The position numbers and the translations under genes are program-made. Shown here one piece after another: positions 50,202-59,075 of a DNA stretch of 64,000 bases; positions within the stretch are counted from its first letter, which is position 1, and every line of letters begins with the position of its first letter. Source of the DNA: Anaerolineae bacterium. GTDB lineage: Bacteria > Chloroflexota > Anaerolineae > Promineifilales > Promineifilaceae. The stretch spans positions 1 to 64,000 of the forward strand of contig JADLAX010000095.1 in the NCBI GenBank assembly GCA_020848035.1, in the 5' to 3' direction. The notes beneath the pieces were generated by a model that saw nothing but the letters and a program-made list of their open reading frames with translations, ran no database searches and was not told where the DNA came from.

Positions 50202-53129
50202 ATGACGGTAAAACACGGTTTTGAACTGATACGCGAAGAAGAAATTGAGGAACGTAACACCACAGCGCGTCTGTACCGCCACCTCAAGAGCGGGGCGGAG
50301 CTGCTTTCCTTAGAAAATGATGACGAAAACAAGTCGTTTGGCATCGCTTTTCGCACGCCGCCGGAAGATTCCACCGGCCTGCCGCACATCATGGAGCATT
50401 CGGTGCTGGGTGGGTCCAAGAAGTACCCGCTGAAGGAGCCGTTTGTGGAGCTGGTCAAGGGGTCGATGAAGACGTTCTTGAATGCCTTCACCTCGTCCGA
50501 TATGACCGCTTACCCGGTGGCCAGCACCAACACGCAGGATTTTTACAACCTGGTGGATGTGTACCTGGACGCGGTACTGAATCCGCTCATCACGCCCCAT
50601 CATCTGGCGCAGGAAGGGTGGCATTTGGAGCTGGAAAAGGTTGAAGACCCGCTGATTTACAAGGGCGTGGTTTTCAACGAGATGAAGGGCGCGTATTCTT
50701 CGCCGGAAGGGGTGCTATACCGGCACATCAAGGGCGCGATGTTCCCCGACAACGCCTACCGCAATGATTCGGGCGGCGATCCGGAAGTGATGCCCAATCT
50801 GACCTATGAGCAGTTCCGCACCTTTCACGAGACGAACTACCATCCAACCAATTCGCGCATTGTGTTTTATGGCGATGACGATCCGGACAAGCGGCTGGCG
50901 CTGGCGGACAGCTATTTGCGGGAATTTGACCAGGCGGAGGTAGACACGGCCGTTCCCGTCCACGCTCCCTTTGAAAAACCAATCCGCGCCACCTTCCCCT
51001 ACTCGGTCGAGGCCGACGGCGACAACAGCCAAAAACATTACGTCACCGTCAACTGGGTGCTGCCGCCAACCGACGACGACATGGTGACACAGCGCGCCCT
51101 GAGCGTGCTGAGCTACACCCTGCTGGGCACCGCCGGTTCCCCCCTGCGCAAAACCCTGGTCGATTCCGGCCTGGGCGACGACGTGATCGGCGGCGGCTAC
51201 TCCAGCCGGATGCGCCAGGGCACCTTTTCCGTGGGCATGAAGGGGGTGAAGGCCGAAAGCATTGAAGCGGTTGAACGGCTCATTTTAAGCACGCTGGCCA
51301 AACTGGCCGACGAAGGGTTTGAGCCAGAAGCGGTGGAAGCGGCCGTTAACAGCATCGAGTTCAGCCTGCGCGAAAACAATACCGGCTCGTTCCCGCGTGG
51401 CCTGAGCCTGGCCTTTGGCGCGTTTGCCAACTGGCTGTACGACCTGGACCCGCTGGCACCGCTAAAGTTTGAGGGGCCGTTAACGGCCGTAAAAGCCGCC
51501 ATCGCCGACGATCCGATGATCCTGCCCCACCTCATCCGCACCTACCTGCTGGAAAACAACCACCGGGGCACCGTCGTTTTGGAGCCAGACCCCACCTTGC
51601 AGCAGCGGCAGGAAACGGCCGAAAAAGAAAAGCTGGCGGCCATCAAAGCCCGGCTGAACGAGGCCCAGCTCAACGACATCATCCGCCAGACACGCGAGCT
51701 GAAAGCCCTGCAAGAAAAAGTCGACAGCCCGGAAACGGTGGCGCTGCTGCCCCGGCTAACGCTGGCCGACCTGGAAAAAGAAAACAAGTCCATCCCCACC
51801 GAACAAACCGATACCGTTGGGGTGCCCACGCTCTTCCACGACCTGTTCACCAACGGCATCGTCTACCTGGAGCTGGGCGTGAATTTGCACACCCTGCCCG
51901 CCGATTTGCTGCCGTACGTGAAGCTGTTTGGCCGGGCGTTGGTGGAAATTGGCACCGAGTCGCAAGATTTTGTGCAGCTGCAGCAGCGAATCGGCCGTTC
52001 CACGGGCGGCATTTACCCGACCACTTTCCTGTCGTCCAAACGCGGCGCAGCGGAAGCGGCTGCCTGGCTCTTCCTGCGCGGCAAGGCCACCATGACCCAG
52101 GCGCAGGAGATGCTGGACATCATGCGCGACGTGCTGCTGACGGTGCGACTGGACAATCAGGAACGGTTCCGCCAGATGGTGCTGCGGGCTAAAGCCGGGC
52201 TGGAATCGGGCCTGGTGCCTAGCGGCCACGCCGTGGTCAACCGCCGCCTGCGCAGCTATTTTTCCGAATCCGCCTGGGCGTCGGAGCAGATGGACGGCAT
52301 CGACTACCTCTTTTTCCTGCGCCAGCTGGCCGAGCAGGTAGACAACGATTGGCCGTCGGTGCTGGCCAAACTGGAAGCGGTGCGGGCGATTTTGATCAGC
52401 CGCCAGAACATGCTGGCCAACGTCACGCTCGACGGCGAAAACTGGGCCACGTTCCAGCCGCAGCTGGCCAATTTGCTGGTGCAAATGCCGGATCTGCCGG
52501 TGGCGATGAAAGGGTGGGATTGGCAACGGCCGTTACAAAACGAAGGTCTCACCATCCCCGCCCAGGTTAACTACGTGGCCAAAGGGGGCAACCTGTACGA
52601 ATTGGGCTACCAGGAACATGGCTCCGTGTCGGCCATCGTCAACTACCTGCGCACCACCTATTTGTGGGAAAAAGTGCGGGTCCAGGGCGGCGCGTACGGC
52701 GGCATGATTGGCTTTAGCAACTTCACCGGGGTGCTGAGCTACTACTCCTACCGCGACCCCAACCTGCTGCCCACCATCGGCGTCTACGACAACGTCGCCA
52801 GCTTCTTGCAGCGCGGTGTCTCCGACGATGACCTGACCAAGAGCATCATCGGGGCGATCAGCGACATCGACAGCTACATGCTGCCAGACGCCAAAGGGTA
52901 CGCGGCCATGAGCCGCATCCTCAGCCACAGCAGCGACGACTACCGCCAGCAAAAGCGCAGCGAAATCTTAACCGCAACTTCGGCCGATTTTGTGCGCTTT
53001 GGTGAGGCGGTGGCGGGCTTGGCGGATTACGGCCGTGCCGTCGTCACCGTGCTTGGTTCAGGCGAAGCGATGAAAACCGCCAACGCCACGCGCGGCGAAA
53101 ACTGGCTCCAGATAATCAAGGTTTTGTAA
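50202..53129 (+). CDS. M16C metalloprotease (presequence-protease type)
   Basis: The start at 50202 (MTVKHGFELIREE) gives 975 residues, the length of PreP/Cym1-like proteases. The inverted zinc motif HIMEH is at 62-66, followed by GSKKYPLKEPFVELVKGSM, then NAFTSSDMTAYP and EMKGAYSSPEGV with the third zinc ligand. Four M16 repeats make one chamber for peptides. It lacks a signal peptide, so it probably degrades peptides in the cytoplasm. It lies between trpG and trpD, with no link to tryptophan synthesis known to me. Confidence 0.9.
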   Translation: MTVKHGFELIREEEIEERNTTARLYRHLKSGAELLSLENDDENKSFGIAFRTPPEDSTGLPHIMEHSVLGGSKKYPLKEPFVELVKGSMKTFLNAFTSSDMTAYPVASTNTQDFYNLVDVYLDAVLNPLITPHHLAQEGWHLELEKVEDPLIYKGVVFNEMKGAYSSPEGVLYRHIKGAMFPDNAYRNDSGGDPEVMPNLTYEQFRTFHETNYHPTNSRIVFYGDDDPDKRLALADSYLREFDQAEVDTAVPVHAPFEKPIRATFPYSVEADGDNSQKHYVTVNWVLPPTDDDMVTQRALSVLSYTLLGTAGSPLRKTLVDSGLGDDVIGGGYSSRMRQGTFSVGMKGVKAESIEAVERLILSTLAKLADEGFEPEAVEAAVNSIEFSLRENNTGSFPRGLSLAFGAFANWLYDLDPLAPLKFEGPLTAVKAAIADDPMILPHLIRTYLLENNHRGTVVLEPDPTLQQRQETAEKEKLAAIKARLNEAQLNDIIRQTRELKALQEKVDSPETVALLPRLTLADLEKENKSIPTEQTDTVGVPTLFHDLFTNGIVYLELGVNLHTLPADLLPYVKLFGRALVEIGTESQDFVQLQQRIGRSTGGIYPTTFLSSKRGAAEAAAWLFLRGKATMTQAQEMLDIMRDVLLTVRLDNQERFRQMVLRAKAGLESGLVPSGHAVVNRRLRSYFSESAWASEQMDGIDYLFFLRQLAEQVDNDWPSVLAKLEAVRAILISRQNMLANVTLDGENWATFQPQLANLLVQMPDLPVAMKGWDWQRPLQNEGLTIPAQVNYVAKGGNLYELGYQEHGSVSAIVNYLRTTYLWEKVRVQGGAYGGMIGFSNFTGVLSYYSYRDPNLLPTIGVYDNVASFLQRGVSDDDLTKSIIGAISDIDSYMLPDAKGYAAMSRILSHSSDDYRQQKRSEILTATSADFVRFGEAVAGLADYGRAVVTVLGSGEAMKTANATRGENWLQIIKVL

Positions 53130-53142
53130 GAGAGGTGACGCC

Positions 53143-53424
53143 ATGAAATGGGAAGAAATTCGCCACCATTATCCAGATCAGTGGTTGATTATTGAAGCGT
53201 TTGAGGCAGAAACTGGCCCAGAGCAGCAGCGGCAAATTAAGCGCATGGGGGTTGTGGAACAGTGCAGCGACGGTTCTCACGCCCACGCCCGTTACCGCGA
53301 ACTGCATGCAGAATTCCCGCAACGAGAATTTTACTTTGTCCACACCAGCCAGGATGACCTTGACATTAAGGAGCGAACCTGGATAGGCATCAGGAGCAGT
53401 CATGCAGTTACATCTCAAACATGA
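53143..53424 (+). CDS. Small hypothetical protein paired with a retropepsin
   Basis: I do not recognise the family of this 93-residue protein. It starts MKWEEIRHHYPDQWLIIEAF and contains HARYRELHAEFPQREFYFVHT. Its end overlaps the retropepsin gene by 23 bases, a sign of coupled translation. This arrangement suggests a partner or scaffold for the protease. Confidence 0.65.
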   Translation: MKWEEIRHHYPDQWLIIEAFEAETGPEQQRQIKRMGVVEQCSDGSHAHARYRELHAEFPQREFYFVHTSQDDLDIKERTWIGIRSSHAVTSQT

Positions 53425-53782
53425 CTTGCCTTTTACGGCCGTTGAAGTTGTCTATCAGGGCACTTCAATTGAAATTCAAAACGTGCTGGTAGATACAGGC
53501 TCTGCCTCAACCATCTTTTCGGTTGACGCCCTTGCCGCCCTGAATGTGGCTCCATTGCCCAGCGACACCCTGCACATGATTCGCGGTGTTGGTGGCACTG
53601 AAGTCGTTTTTATGAGGCGCATGGATGAAGTTCGGCTAGGTGATAAGCGTCTGGGCGGGGTTGAAGTTGAAGTAGGCGGCATGGATTACGGCTTTGAAAT
53701 CTCTGGCATTTTAGGCATGGATTTGCTCCTGGCCGCCGGGGCAGTAATTGACTTGCCGCAGTTGCAGTTAATTTTTCAGTGA
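53402..53782 (+). CDS. Retropepsin-like aspartic protease
   Basis: The 126-residue protein has the active-site triad VLVDTGSASTIFS (about 30-42) and, 70 residues on, the hydrophobic ISGILGMDLLLAAGAVIDL turn. One lobe of this size must dimerise, as in retroviral proteases. It has no signal peptide. Bacterial single-domain retropepsins are poorly studied. It is coupled to the 93-residue protein upstream. Confidence 0.8.
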   Translation: MQLHLKHDLPFTAVEVVYQGTSIEIQNVLVDTGSASTIFSVDALAALNVAPLPSDTLHMIRGVGGTEVVFMRRMDEVRLGDKRLGGVEVEVGGMDYGFEISGILGMDLLLAAGAVIDLPQLQLIFQ

Positions 53783-53797
53783 AAAGGAACTGGCGTG

Positions 53798-54823
53798 ATG
53801 GAGATTAAAGAAGCAATTGGCGCGGTGATCAACGGCCGTCACCTCACCCTAGCACAAGCCGAAGCCGTCATGGACAGCATCATGGGCGGCGAGGCCACCC
53901 CGGCCCAGATTGGCAGCTACCTCACCGCCCTGCGCATGAAAGGCGAAACGGTCGCCGAAATTGCGGGCAGCGCCAAATCGATGCGCCGCCACGTGGTGCC
54001 GGTGACCCTCCCCGCCCTGGCCGCTGGCGAGATGGTCGTCGATACCTGCGGCACCGGCGGTGACGGCAAACATACCTTTAATATCTCCACAACGGCCGCT
54101 TTTGTCGTGGCGGGTCATGGTGTCAAGGTAGCCAAACACGGCAACCGCGCCGCCAGCAGCAAGTCCGGCTCGGCCGACGTGCTGCTGGCCCTCGGCGGCA
54201 ACCTCGATCTCAACGCCGCGCAGGTGGCCGACTGCATCGCCGAGGTCGGCATCGGCTTTTTGTACGCCGTCAACCACCACCCAGCGATGCGTTTTGCCAT
54301 CGGCCCGCGCCGCGAAATAGGCCAGCGCACCATCTTCAACCTGCTCGGCCCGCTCACCAATCCGGCCGGAGCCACCCACCAGCTTATCGGCGTGTACGAT
54401 GCGGCGCTGACCGAACCGCTGGCCCTGGTGCTGGGCGAACTGGGCAGCAAAGCCGCCTTCGTCGTGCACGGCGCGGATGGCCTGGACGAGCTTTCTACCA
54501 CCGGCGTGAACCGATTGAGCCATTGGCACAACGGCCGTGTCGTCACCCGCGATTTTGATCCGCTGGAGCTGGACCTGCCCCGCGCTACCCTTGACGATTT
54601 TGTCGGCGGCACGCCGGAAGAAAACGCCCAAATTACTCTAGACATCCTCAACGGCCAAGACAGGGGTCCACGGCGCGACATCGTGCTGCTCAACGCCGCC
54701 GCTGCCCTCAGCGTGGCTTGTAACGACTGGGCCGCTGGCCTGGCCGAAGCCCGCGAATCGATCGACAGCGGCGCGGCTTTGGCAACGCTCAACCGCTGGA
54801 TCGAAAAGACCAATCGTGTCTGA
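53798..54823 (+). CDS. trpD: Anthranilate phosphoribosyltransferase
   Basis: The ATG at 53798 (or GTG three bases before) follows aaaaggaac. The 341-residue protein has DTCGTGGDGKHTFNIST (about 82-98) for PRPP, KHGNRAASSKSGSADVL, and GPLTNPAGATHQ. It joins anthranilate and PRPP. It resumes the trp pathway after the protease genes. Confidence 0.95.
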   Translation: MEIKEAIGAVINGRHLTLAQAEAVMDSIMGGEATPAQIGSYLTALRMKGETVAEIAGSAKSMRRHVVPVTLPALAAGEMVVDTCGTGGDGKHTFNISTTAAFVVAGHGVKVAKHGNRAASSKSGSADVLLALGGNLDLNAAQVADCIAEVGIGFLYAVNHHPAMRFAIGPRREIGQRTIFNLLGPLTNPAGATHQLIGVYDAALTEPLALVLGELGSKAAFVVHGADGLDELSTTGVNRLSHWHNGRVVTRDFDPLELDLPRATLDDFVGGTPEENAQITLDILNGQDRGPRRDIVLLNAAAALSVACNDWAAGLAEARESIDSGAALATLNRWIEKTNRV

Positions 54824-54852
54824 CGTTCCTTGTAAAGAAGTGCGTGCCTTTA

Positions 54853-54966
54853 AAGGAGACGACACCAACTGTCATTGACCACCATGAATGAGAAGCAACA
54901 GATTTCGCAGATTACACAGATTTTTTTCTCTGCGTCTCCGCGCCTCCGCGTTGAATTTTTTTTCTA
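54853..54966 (-). repeat. Mosaic intergenic repeat, copy C
   Basis: Read on the minus strand it has acgcggaggcgcggagacg, aatctgtgtaatctgcg and cattcatggtggtc...ggtgtcgtctcct, the same order as copy A. It precedes the hydrolase at 54978. Confidence 0.75.
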
Positions 54967-54977
54967 AGGAGTGCAAA

Positions 54978-55910
54978 GTGATTGGTAAAATTTTGCTGAC
55001 TATTTTGGGTCTTGTGTTGTTGATCGTCGCCGGGATTTATCTCTACCCCACTCCGCACCAATCGTTTGACGAAGTGTATGCGCAGGTAGATGAGGCAACG
55101 GCCGTTTCCCTGCAAACCTTCCGCCAAAATCATCCGCCGCAGCCGCTCGAAGTAAACGGGGAAATCTGGGAGTACACCGTTTTTGGCCAGGGCGAGCCAG
55201 TGCTCTTTTTGCACGGCATGACGGGCGCCTACGACATCTGGTGGCAGGTGATGGAGAATCTGGCGACGGATTACCAGGTGATTTCTGTGACCTACCCGCC
55301 GGTGGCTAGTTTGGCGGGGATGGCTGAGGGGGTAACGGCCGTTCTGGCCGCAGCACAAATCGAAACGGTGCACCTGGTGGGCAGTTCGTTAGGCGGATAC
55401 TTTACCCAGTATCTGGTAGCTAACATGCCGGAGCGGGTAGAGACGGCCGTTTTTGCCAACACCTTCCCGCCCAACGACATCATCGCCGAGGAAAACAAGA
55501 CGATTGGTGGGCTGCTGCCCATCATCCCGGAATGGGCGGTGATGGGTGTACTCAAAGGCAGCGCGGAAGAGTCGCTGTATCCGGCGGCGGGCAATTCGGA
55601 ACTGGTGCGGGCATATGTGTTGGAAATGGCATACGGCCGTATGAGCAAAGCCCAATTTATGGCCCGTTACCGCGCCGTCATCGATCCCTTCGCACCGCCC
55701 GATTTGACCACTTTGCAAATTCCGGCCATGATCATTGAGGCAGATAACGACCCGCTGGTGGCGGAACCTCTGCGCGAAATGTTGAAGACGACATATCCAG
55801 AAGCGGCCGTACAAACCTTGCACGCCGTGGGCCATTTCCCATATCTGAATGAACCAGCCCTGTACACCGAGCTGTTAACCACTTTTTGGAACAGTGAACG
55901 AGACAATTGA
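54978..55910 (+). CDS. Membrane-anchored alpha/beta hydrolase
   Basis: The GTG at 54978 behind taaggag gives 310 residues; the frame before it is repeat DNA. The N-terminal segment ILLTILGLVLLIVAGIYLY is a membrane anchor or signal, and an extracellular hydrolase is likely. Motifs are LFLHGMTGAYD, nucleophile LVGSSLGGYFT (about 142-152), an acid in IIEADNDPLV and VGHFPYL. The substrate is unknown. It is placed between trpD and trpC. Confidence 0.83.
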   Translation: MIGKILLTILGLVLLIVAGIYLYPTPHQSFDEVYAQVDEATAVSLQTFRQNHPPQPLEVNGEIWEYTVFGQGEPVLFLHGMTGAYDIWWQVMENLATDYQVISVTYPPVASLAGMAEGVTAVLAAAQIETVHLVGSSLGGYFTQYLVANMPERVETAVFANTFPPNDIIAEENKTIGGLLPIIPEWAVMGVLKGSAEESLYPAAGNSELVRAYVLEMAYGRMSKAQFMARYRAVIDPFAPPDLTTLQIPAMIIEADNDPLVAEPLREMLKTTYPEAAVQTLHAVGHFPYLNEPALYTELLTTFWNSERDN

Positions 55911-55919
55911 GGCAATTTT

Positions 55920-56744
55920 ATGAGCGTCACCAAACAAGCCCAGCGTCGGGGCACCATCCTCGACGAAATTATGACCTTTCACCGCGAGAACCTGCCCAAA
56001 ATCATGCGGGAAATTCCGCTGGCCGATTTGCGCGCATTGACCAGCGTCGCTCCGCCCACGCTGGACTTTTACGCCGCGCTCAAGAAGCCCGGCGTCTCGC
56101 TTATCGCTGAGTGCAAAAAAGCATCCCCCAGCAAGGGGCTCATCGTGCCGCATTACGATGCGGTCGAGATTGCTAAGGCGTATGCCAAAGCCGGGGCCAG
56201 CGCTATCTCGGTGCTTACAGACGGCCGTCACTTTCAAGGCTCCCTGGCTGATTTGCGCGATGTCAAAGAAGCGGTGGGTAAGAAAAAAGTGCCCGTCCTG
56301 CGCAAGGACTTCATCTTCGACCCGTACCAGGTGTACGAGGCACGCGTGGCCGGGGCCGATGCGCTGCTGCTGATTGCCGCCGTGCTCAGCGACACCGATC
56401 TCAAAGAACTGCTGGCCCTCACCCACCGCCTGGAGATGAACGCCCTGATCGAAGTGCACACCGAGGAAGAGCTGGCCCGCGTGCTGCCCTTGCAGCCGCG
56501 CATTGTGGGCGTCAACAACCGCAACCTGCAAACCTTCGAAGTGGACTTCAACAATACTGCCCGGCTGCGTAAGCTCATCCCGGCTGAGATGGTAACTGTG
56601 GGGGAAAGCGGCATCAAAACGGCCGCTGACGTCCGCCAAATGGCCAAAATCGGCGTCGATGCCATTTTGGTGGGCGAAACCCTGGTGAAAAGCAAAGATA
56701 TTTACAAAACCACAGCGGAGTTTGTGCGGGCGGGACGGCCGTAA
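55920..56744 (+). CDS. trpC: Indole-3-glycerol phosphate synthase
   Basis: The 274-residue TIM-barrel protein has SLIAECKKASPSKGLI (about 59-74, catalytic Lys), SVLTDGRHFQGSL, PVLRKDFIFDPYQVYEA, GVNNRNLQTFEVD and GESGIKTAADV. It closes the indole ring. It lies 9 bp after the hydrolase stop and ends the trp group in the window. Confidence 0.96.
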   Translation: MSVTKQAQRRGTILDEIMTFHRENLPKIMREIPLADLRALTSVAPPTLDFYAALKKPGVSLIAECKKASPSKGLIVPHYDAVEIAKAYAKAGASAISVLTDGRHFQGSLADLRDVKEAVGKKKVPVLRKDFIFDPYQVYEARVAGADALLLIAAVLSDTDLKELLALTHRLEMNALIEVHTEEELARVLPLQPRIVGVNNRNLQTFEVDFNNTARLRKLIPAEMVTVGESGIKTAADVRQMAKIGVDAILVGETLVKSKDIYKTTAEFVRAGRP

Positions 56745-56786
56745 CCAACCACCGAAAATAGCTTGAAAACAAATCAGGAACATATC

Positions 56787-56957
56787 ATGAGCAATTCAGA
56801 TCACGTTTGTTTTAACTGCCAACGCAGCGAGATGGAAATACCGGTTCTCGCCTGGCGCTACCAAGGTCAAATGGTGTGGGTATGCAGTGAATGTATGCCC
56901 CTGCTCATTCACAAATGGCAGCAAGTGGCCGAAAAAATGCAGCCACCTAAAGAATAA
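56787..56957 (+). CDS. Small zinc-ribbon protein
   Basis: The 56-residue protein starts at 56787 behind caggaa. It has CFNC at residues 8-11 and CSEC about 27 residues on, separated by a beta-rich stretch (VLAWRYQGQMVWV). A two-CxxC zinc ribbon is likely. Its place after trpC and before rpmB may point to RNA or ribosome work, which is only a guess. Confidence 0.65.
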   Translation: MSNSDHVCFNCQRSEMEIPVLAWRYQGQMVWVCSECMPLLIHKWQQVAEKMQPPKE

Positions 56958-57022
56958 GCAAGTAGACTTACCGTTTCTGGCTGCCTGCTGCCAAAATGGG
57001 GTATTTTTTGGCCGTGGTGACA

Positions 57023-57050
57023 TTGACAAATTCATAAAATTGGGTATTCT
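57023..57050 (+). promoter_or_regulatory. Promoter of rpmB-rpmG
   Basis: TTGACA (57023-57028), 16-bp spacer, TATTCT (57045-57050). It points at the L28/L33 genes and lies about 150 bp upstream of rpmB. Confidence 0.7.
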
Positions 57051-57095
57051 ACTGGCCGCTCTACTCATAAGGCGGTTTAATATTTTGAATCAGCG

Positions 57096-57130
57096 CAAGA
57101 ATCCGGTAAAATACGGGTTCTTGTTTTTTT
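57096..57130 (+). terminator. Leader terminator hairpin before rpmB
   Basis: CAAGAATCCG (57096-57105) pairs with CGGGTTCTTG (57114-57123) with one G-T pair, followed by seven T. It lies between the promoter and rpmB and is therefore an attenuator or the end of a short RNA of about 75 nt. Confidence 0.65.
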
Positions 57131-57202
57131 GCCTGTAGCCAAGGCAATCTGCAGAGGCCGCAAAGAAGCAGGTCAAAGATTTACTGAAACAGAGGAACGA
57201 TT

Positions 57203-57445
57203 ATGGCTCGTAAATGTAAAATCACCGGCAAAGGCCCCATGTCAGGAAACAACGTCTCCTTCTCGCAGAAGAAGACCAAGCGTCGTTTCCTGCCCAATAT
57301 CCAGACCAAGAAGATTTATGTTCCGGAACTGGATCGGCATGTGCGCATCAAAATGTCCGTTCGGGCCATGCGCACCGTTGACAAAATTGGCTTGATGCCT
57401 TTCCTGAAAAAGCAAGGTTTGACGTTGAAAGACGTCGTATCGTAA
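57203..57445 (+). CDS. rpmB: Ribosomal protein L28
   Basis: The 80-residue protein begins ARKCKITGKGPMSGNNVS, continues KTKRRFLPNIQ and VRIKMSVRAMRTVDKIG, the bL28 signature. It has one Cys at the start in place of the zinc-binding set. It is followed by rpmG after 12 bp. Confidence 0.95.
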   Translation: MARKCKITGKGPMSGNNVSFSQKKTKRRFLPNIQTKKIYVPELDRHVRIKMSVRAMRTVDKIGLMPFLKKQGLTLKDVVS

Positions 57446-57457
57446 GGAGCAGCACCC

Positions 57458-57622
57458 ATGGCAAAGAAAAAAGGTATTCGCGGCGTCATCAAACTGCGCA
57501 GCACAGAAAGCCATCACATGTACTACACCCAGAAAAATCGGCGCAATGATCCCAACCGCATTGAGCTGAAGAAGTATGATCCGACCCTGCGTCGGCATGT
57601 GCTGTACCGCGAAACACGTTAA
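57458..57622 (+). CDS. rpmG: Ribosomal protein L33
   Basis: The 54-residue frame (MAKKKGIRGVIKLRSTE, then YYTQKNRRNDPNRIELKKYD and RRHVLYRETR) is bL33 of the Cys-free kind (shown in separate parts). It lacks the two CxxC motifs. ATG follows aaggagcagcaccc. A terminator follows. Confidence 0.95.
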   Translation: MAKKKGIRGVIKLRSTESHHMYYTQKNRRNDPNRIELKKYDPTLRRHVLYRETR

Positions 57623-57648
57623 GGACCAACCTGGTCTCTGATAAAATT

Positions 57649-57693
57649 GAACCAGCTTGAACGGCAAAACGTTTCAAGCTGGTTTTGCTTTTC
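57649..57693 (+). terminator. Terminator after rpmG
   Basis: Arms aaccagcttgaa (57650-57661) and ttcaagctggtt (57673-57684) with tttgcttttc after them end the L28/L33 operon. Confidence 0.85.
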
Positions 57694-57698
57694 TGCAA

Positions 57699-57752
57699 AA
57701 AAAAAGCTTCCCCTGGAAATGCTCAACAAGCAAACCAGGGGAAGCTTTTCAT
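57699..57752. terminator. Second, two-sided terminator hairpin
   Basis: Arms aaagcttcccctgg and ccaggggaagcttt (57702-57715 and 57735-57748) are flanked by an A run on the left and tttcatttt on the right. It may stop transcription from both sides. Confidence 0.75.
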
Positions 57753-58041
57753 TTTGCGCGATGTTTACAAGGATGGAAGGTGGTCGAATGAGCAGCATAA
57801 CGTGCTGACCAGAAGTCTACAGTGCAATCAAGAAAAACTGGCCAGCCAGCTTCTCTATAGGTGCTGCCGTGCTCGCAACGTTGTATAGTGAAGTAAGTAC
57901 GGTAGGGTTGGCTCCCCGCCGAGAGCAAGCTCATTTTGCTGCCTCTCGATTCGACCACCGTGCTGTTAGTTTACGTGGGGGGTCCTGCAAACACAATGGG
58001 CAAAGGGGGGCAGGTCCAAAGTCATGGAAAGCGCCTGATGT
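57753..58041. other. Intergenic region, nothing recognisable
   Basis: I see no good coding frame, tRNA or strong repeat in these 290 bp. Short frames lack start signals. Confidence 0.5.
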
Positions 58042-58974
58042 TTACGCCGTGTCCCGGTTCTGATAACTATGGATAGTTTGGGCCAGGCCAGCAGCCAGGC
58101 TGGTTGTGGCACGCCAGTTAATTTGCGCAAACGTATGCTGCGAATCGGCCAATTGGATGGTTTCTTCGCCGGGGCGGCTGGGCAGGGCACCAATTAACGG
58201 CCGTCCCTCCCCCCCCACCAACTCGTAAATTTGCGTCACCACCTCGGCGACACTGGCCGTTGTGCCGCTGCCCAATTCCACCGTCTCCGCCGGGGCCAGG
58301 GCAGCCCCAAGCATAGCCCACAACCCGGCCACCAGATCGCCCACAAAAAGCCAGTCACGCTGCTGTGTGCCGCGCGTGGTGGGGAAGTCTTGCCCGGCCA
58401 GGGCCGCCGCGATGGCCGCCGGAACCAGGTTGCGTGGTGTCTGGCCGGGACCGTATGCCTGGTAAATCATCGCCCCGTGAATGGGCCAGTAGTGGGTACG
58501 GCCGTACATCTGGCAAAAGTTCCAGGCGGCGGCTTTGCTGGCAGCGTAGACGTTCATGCTGCTGCGCTCGCCGGGGGTGCGGGCCACGATGAGCTGCTCC
58601 ACACTGAGCTGCTGCGCGCTTTGACGCTTCTCGAAGCAGGCGCGAAGCAGGTTGAGCGTGCCGTTAAGGTTGTGGCGCAGCGCCGTGTCCAACCCCAAAA
58701 ACGGATCGGTGACGCCCACGGCCGCTAAATGAATGACGTGGGTCGGCTCTGCTTCGGCCACGGCGCGGCTGGTGAGCTGGAAGTTGCGCAAATCGGCGTA
58801 GATGACGTTGAGTTGGGCGCGGATGTTTTGGAGGGGGGTGGGGAACGGCCGTAAATCCACCTGGCCGTACACCTCCCGCACCAAAAGGGTAACATCCACG
58901 TTGGGCTGCTGTACTAACAACGGCACCAACGCCTGCCCCACAAAACCGGTTGCCCCTGTGACTAGAATTCGCAC
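58042..58974 (-). CDS. NAD-dependent epimerase/dehydratase
   Basis: The 310-residue protein has ILVTGATGFVGQALVP (NAD binding), HLAAVGV and a YAASKAAAW Tyr-Lys pair (about 172-180), and the later RDWLFVGDLVAGLW signature of extended SDRs. It acts on a nucleotide sugar. It lies next to CDP-sugar genes on the same strand, so a step in the same sugar pathway is likely. Confidence 0.85.
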   Translation of the reverse strand: MRILVTGATGFVGQALVPLLVQQPNVDVTLLVREVYGQVDLRPFPTPLQNIRAQLNVIYADLRNFQLTSRAVAEAEPTHVIHLAAVGVTDPFLGLDTALRHNLNGTLNLLRACFEKRQSAQQLSVEQLIVARTPGERSSMNVYAASKAAAWNFCQMYGRTHYWPIHGAMIYQAYGPGQTPRNLVPAAIAAALAGQDFPTTRGTQQRDWLFVGDLVAGLWAMLGAALAPAETVELGSGTTASVAEVVTQIYELVGGEGRPLIGALPSRPGEETIQLADSQHTFAQINWRATTSLAAGLAQTIHSYQNRDTA

Positions 58975-58984
58975 GGCTCAACTT

Positions 58985-59075
58985 ACTGAAGGCAGTAATT
59001 GAGTAATTAGGTAATTCGGTAATTGCACACTTCTCAAAAATTACTAAATTACTTAATTGCTCAATTACTCAATGA
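58985..59075. repeat. Inverted repeat (gagtaattaggtaatt type)
   Basis: Units gtaattgagtaattaggtaatt and attactaaattacttaattgctc pair between the two sugar genes (unit boundaries approximate). They are AT-rich in GC-rich surroundings. Confidence 0.7.

Noticed and set aside
57869..58063. 64-codon plus-strand frame
   Set aside because: It lacks a ribosome-binding site, and its composition is unlike neighbouring genes.
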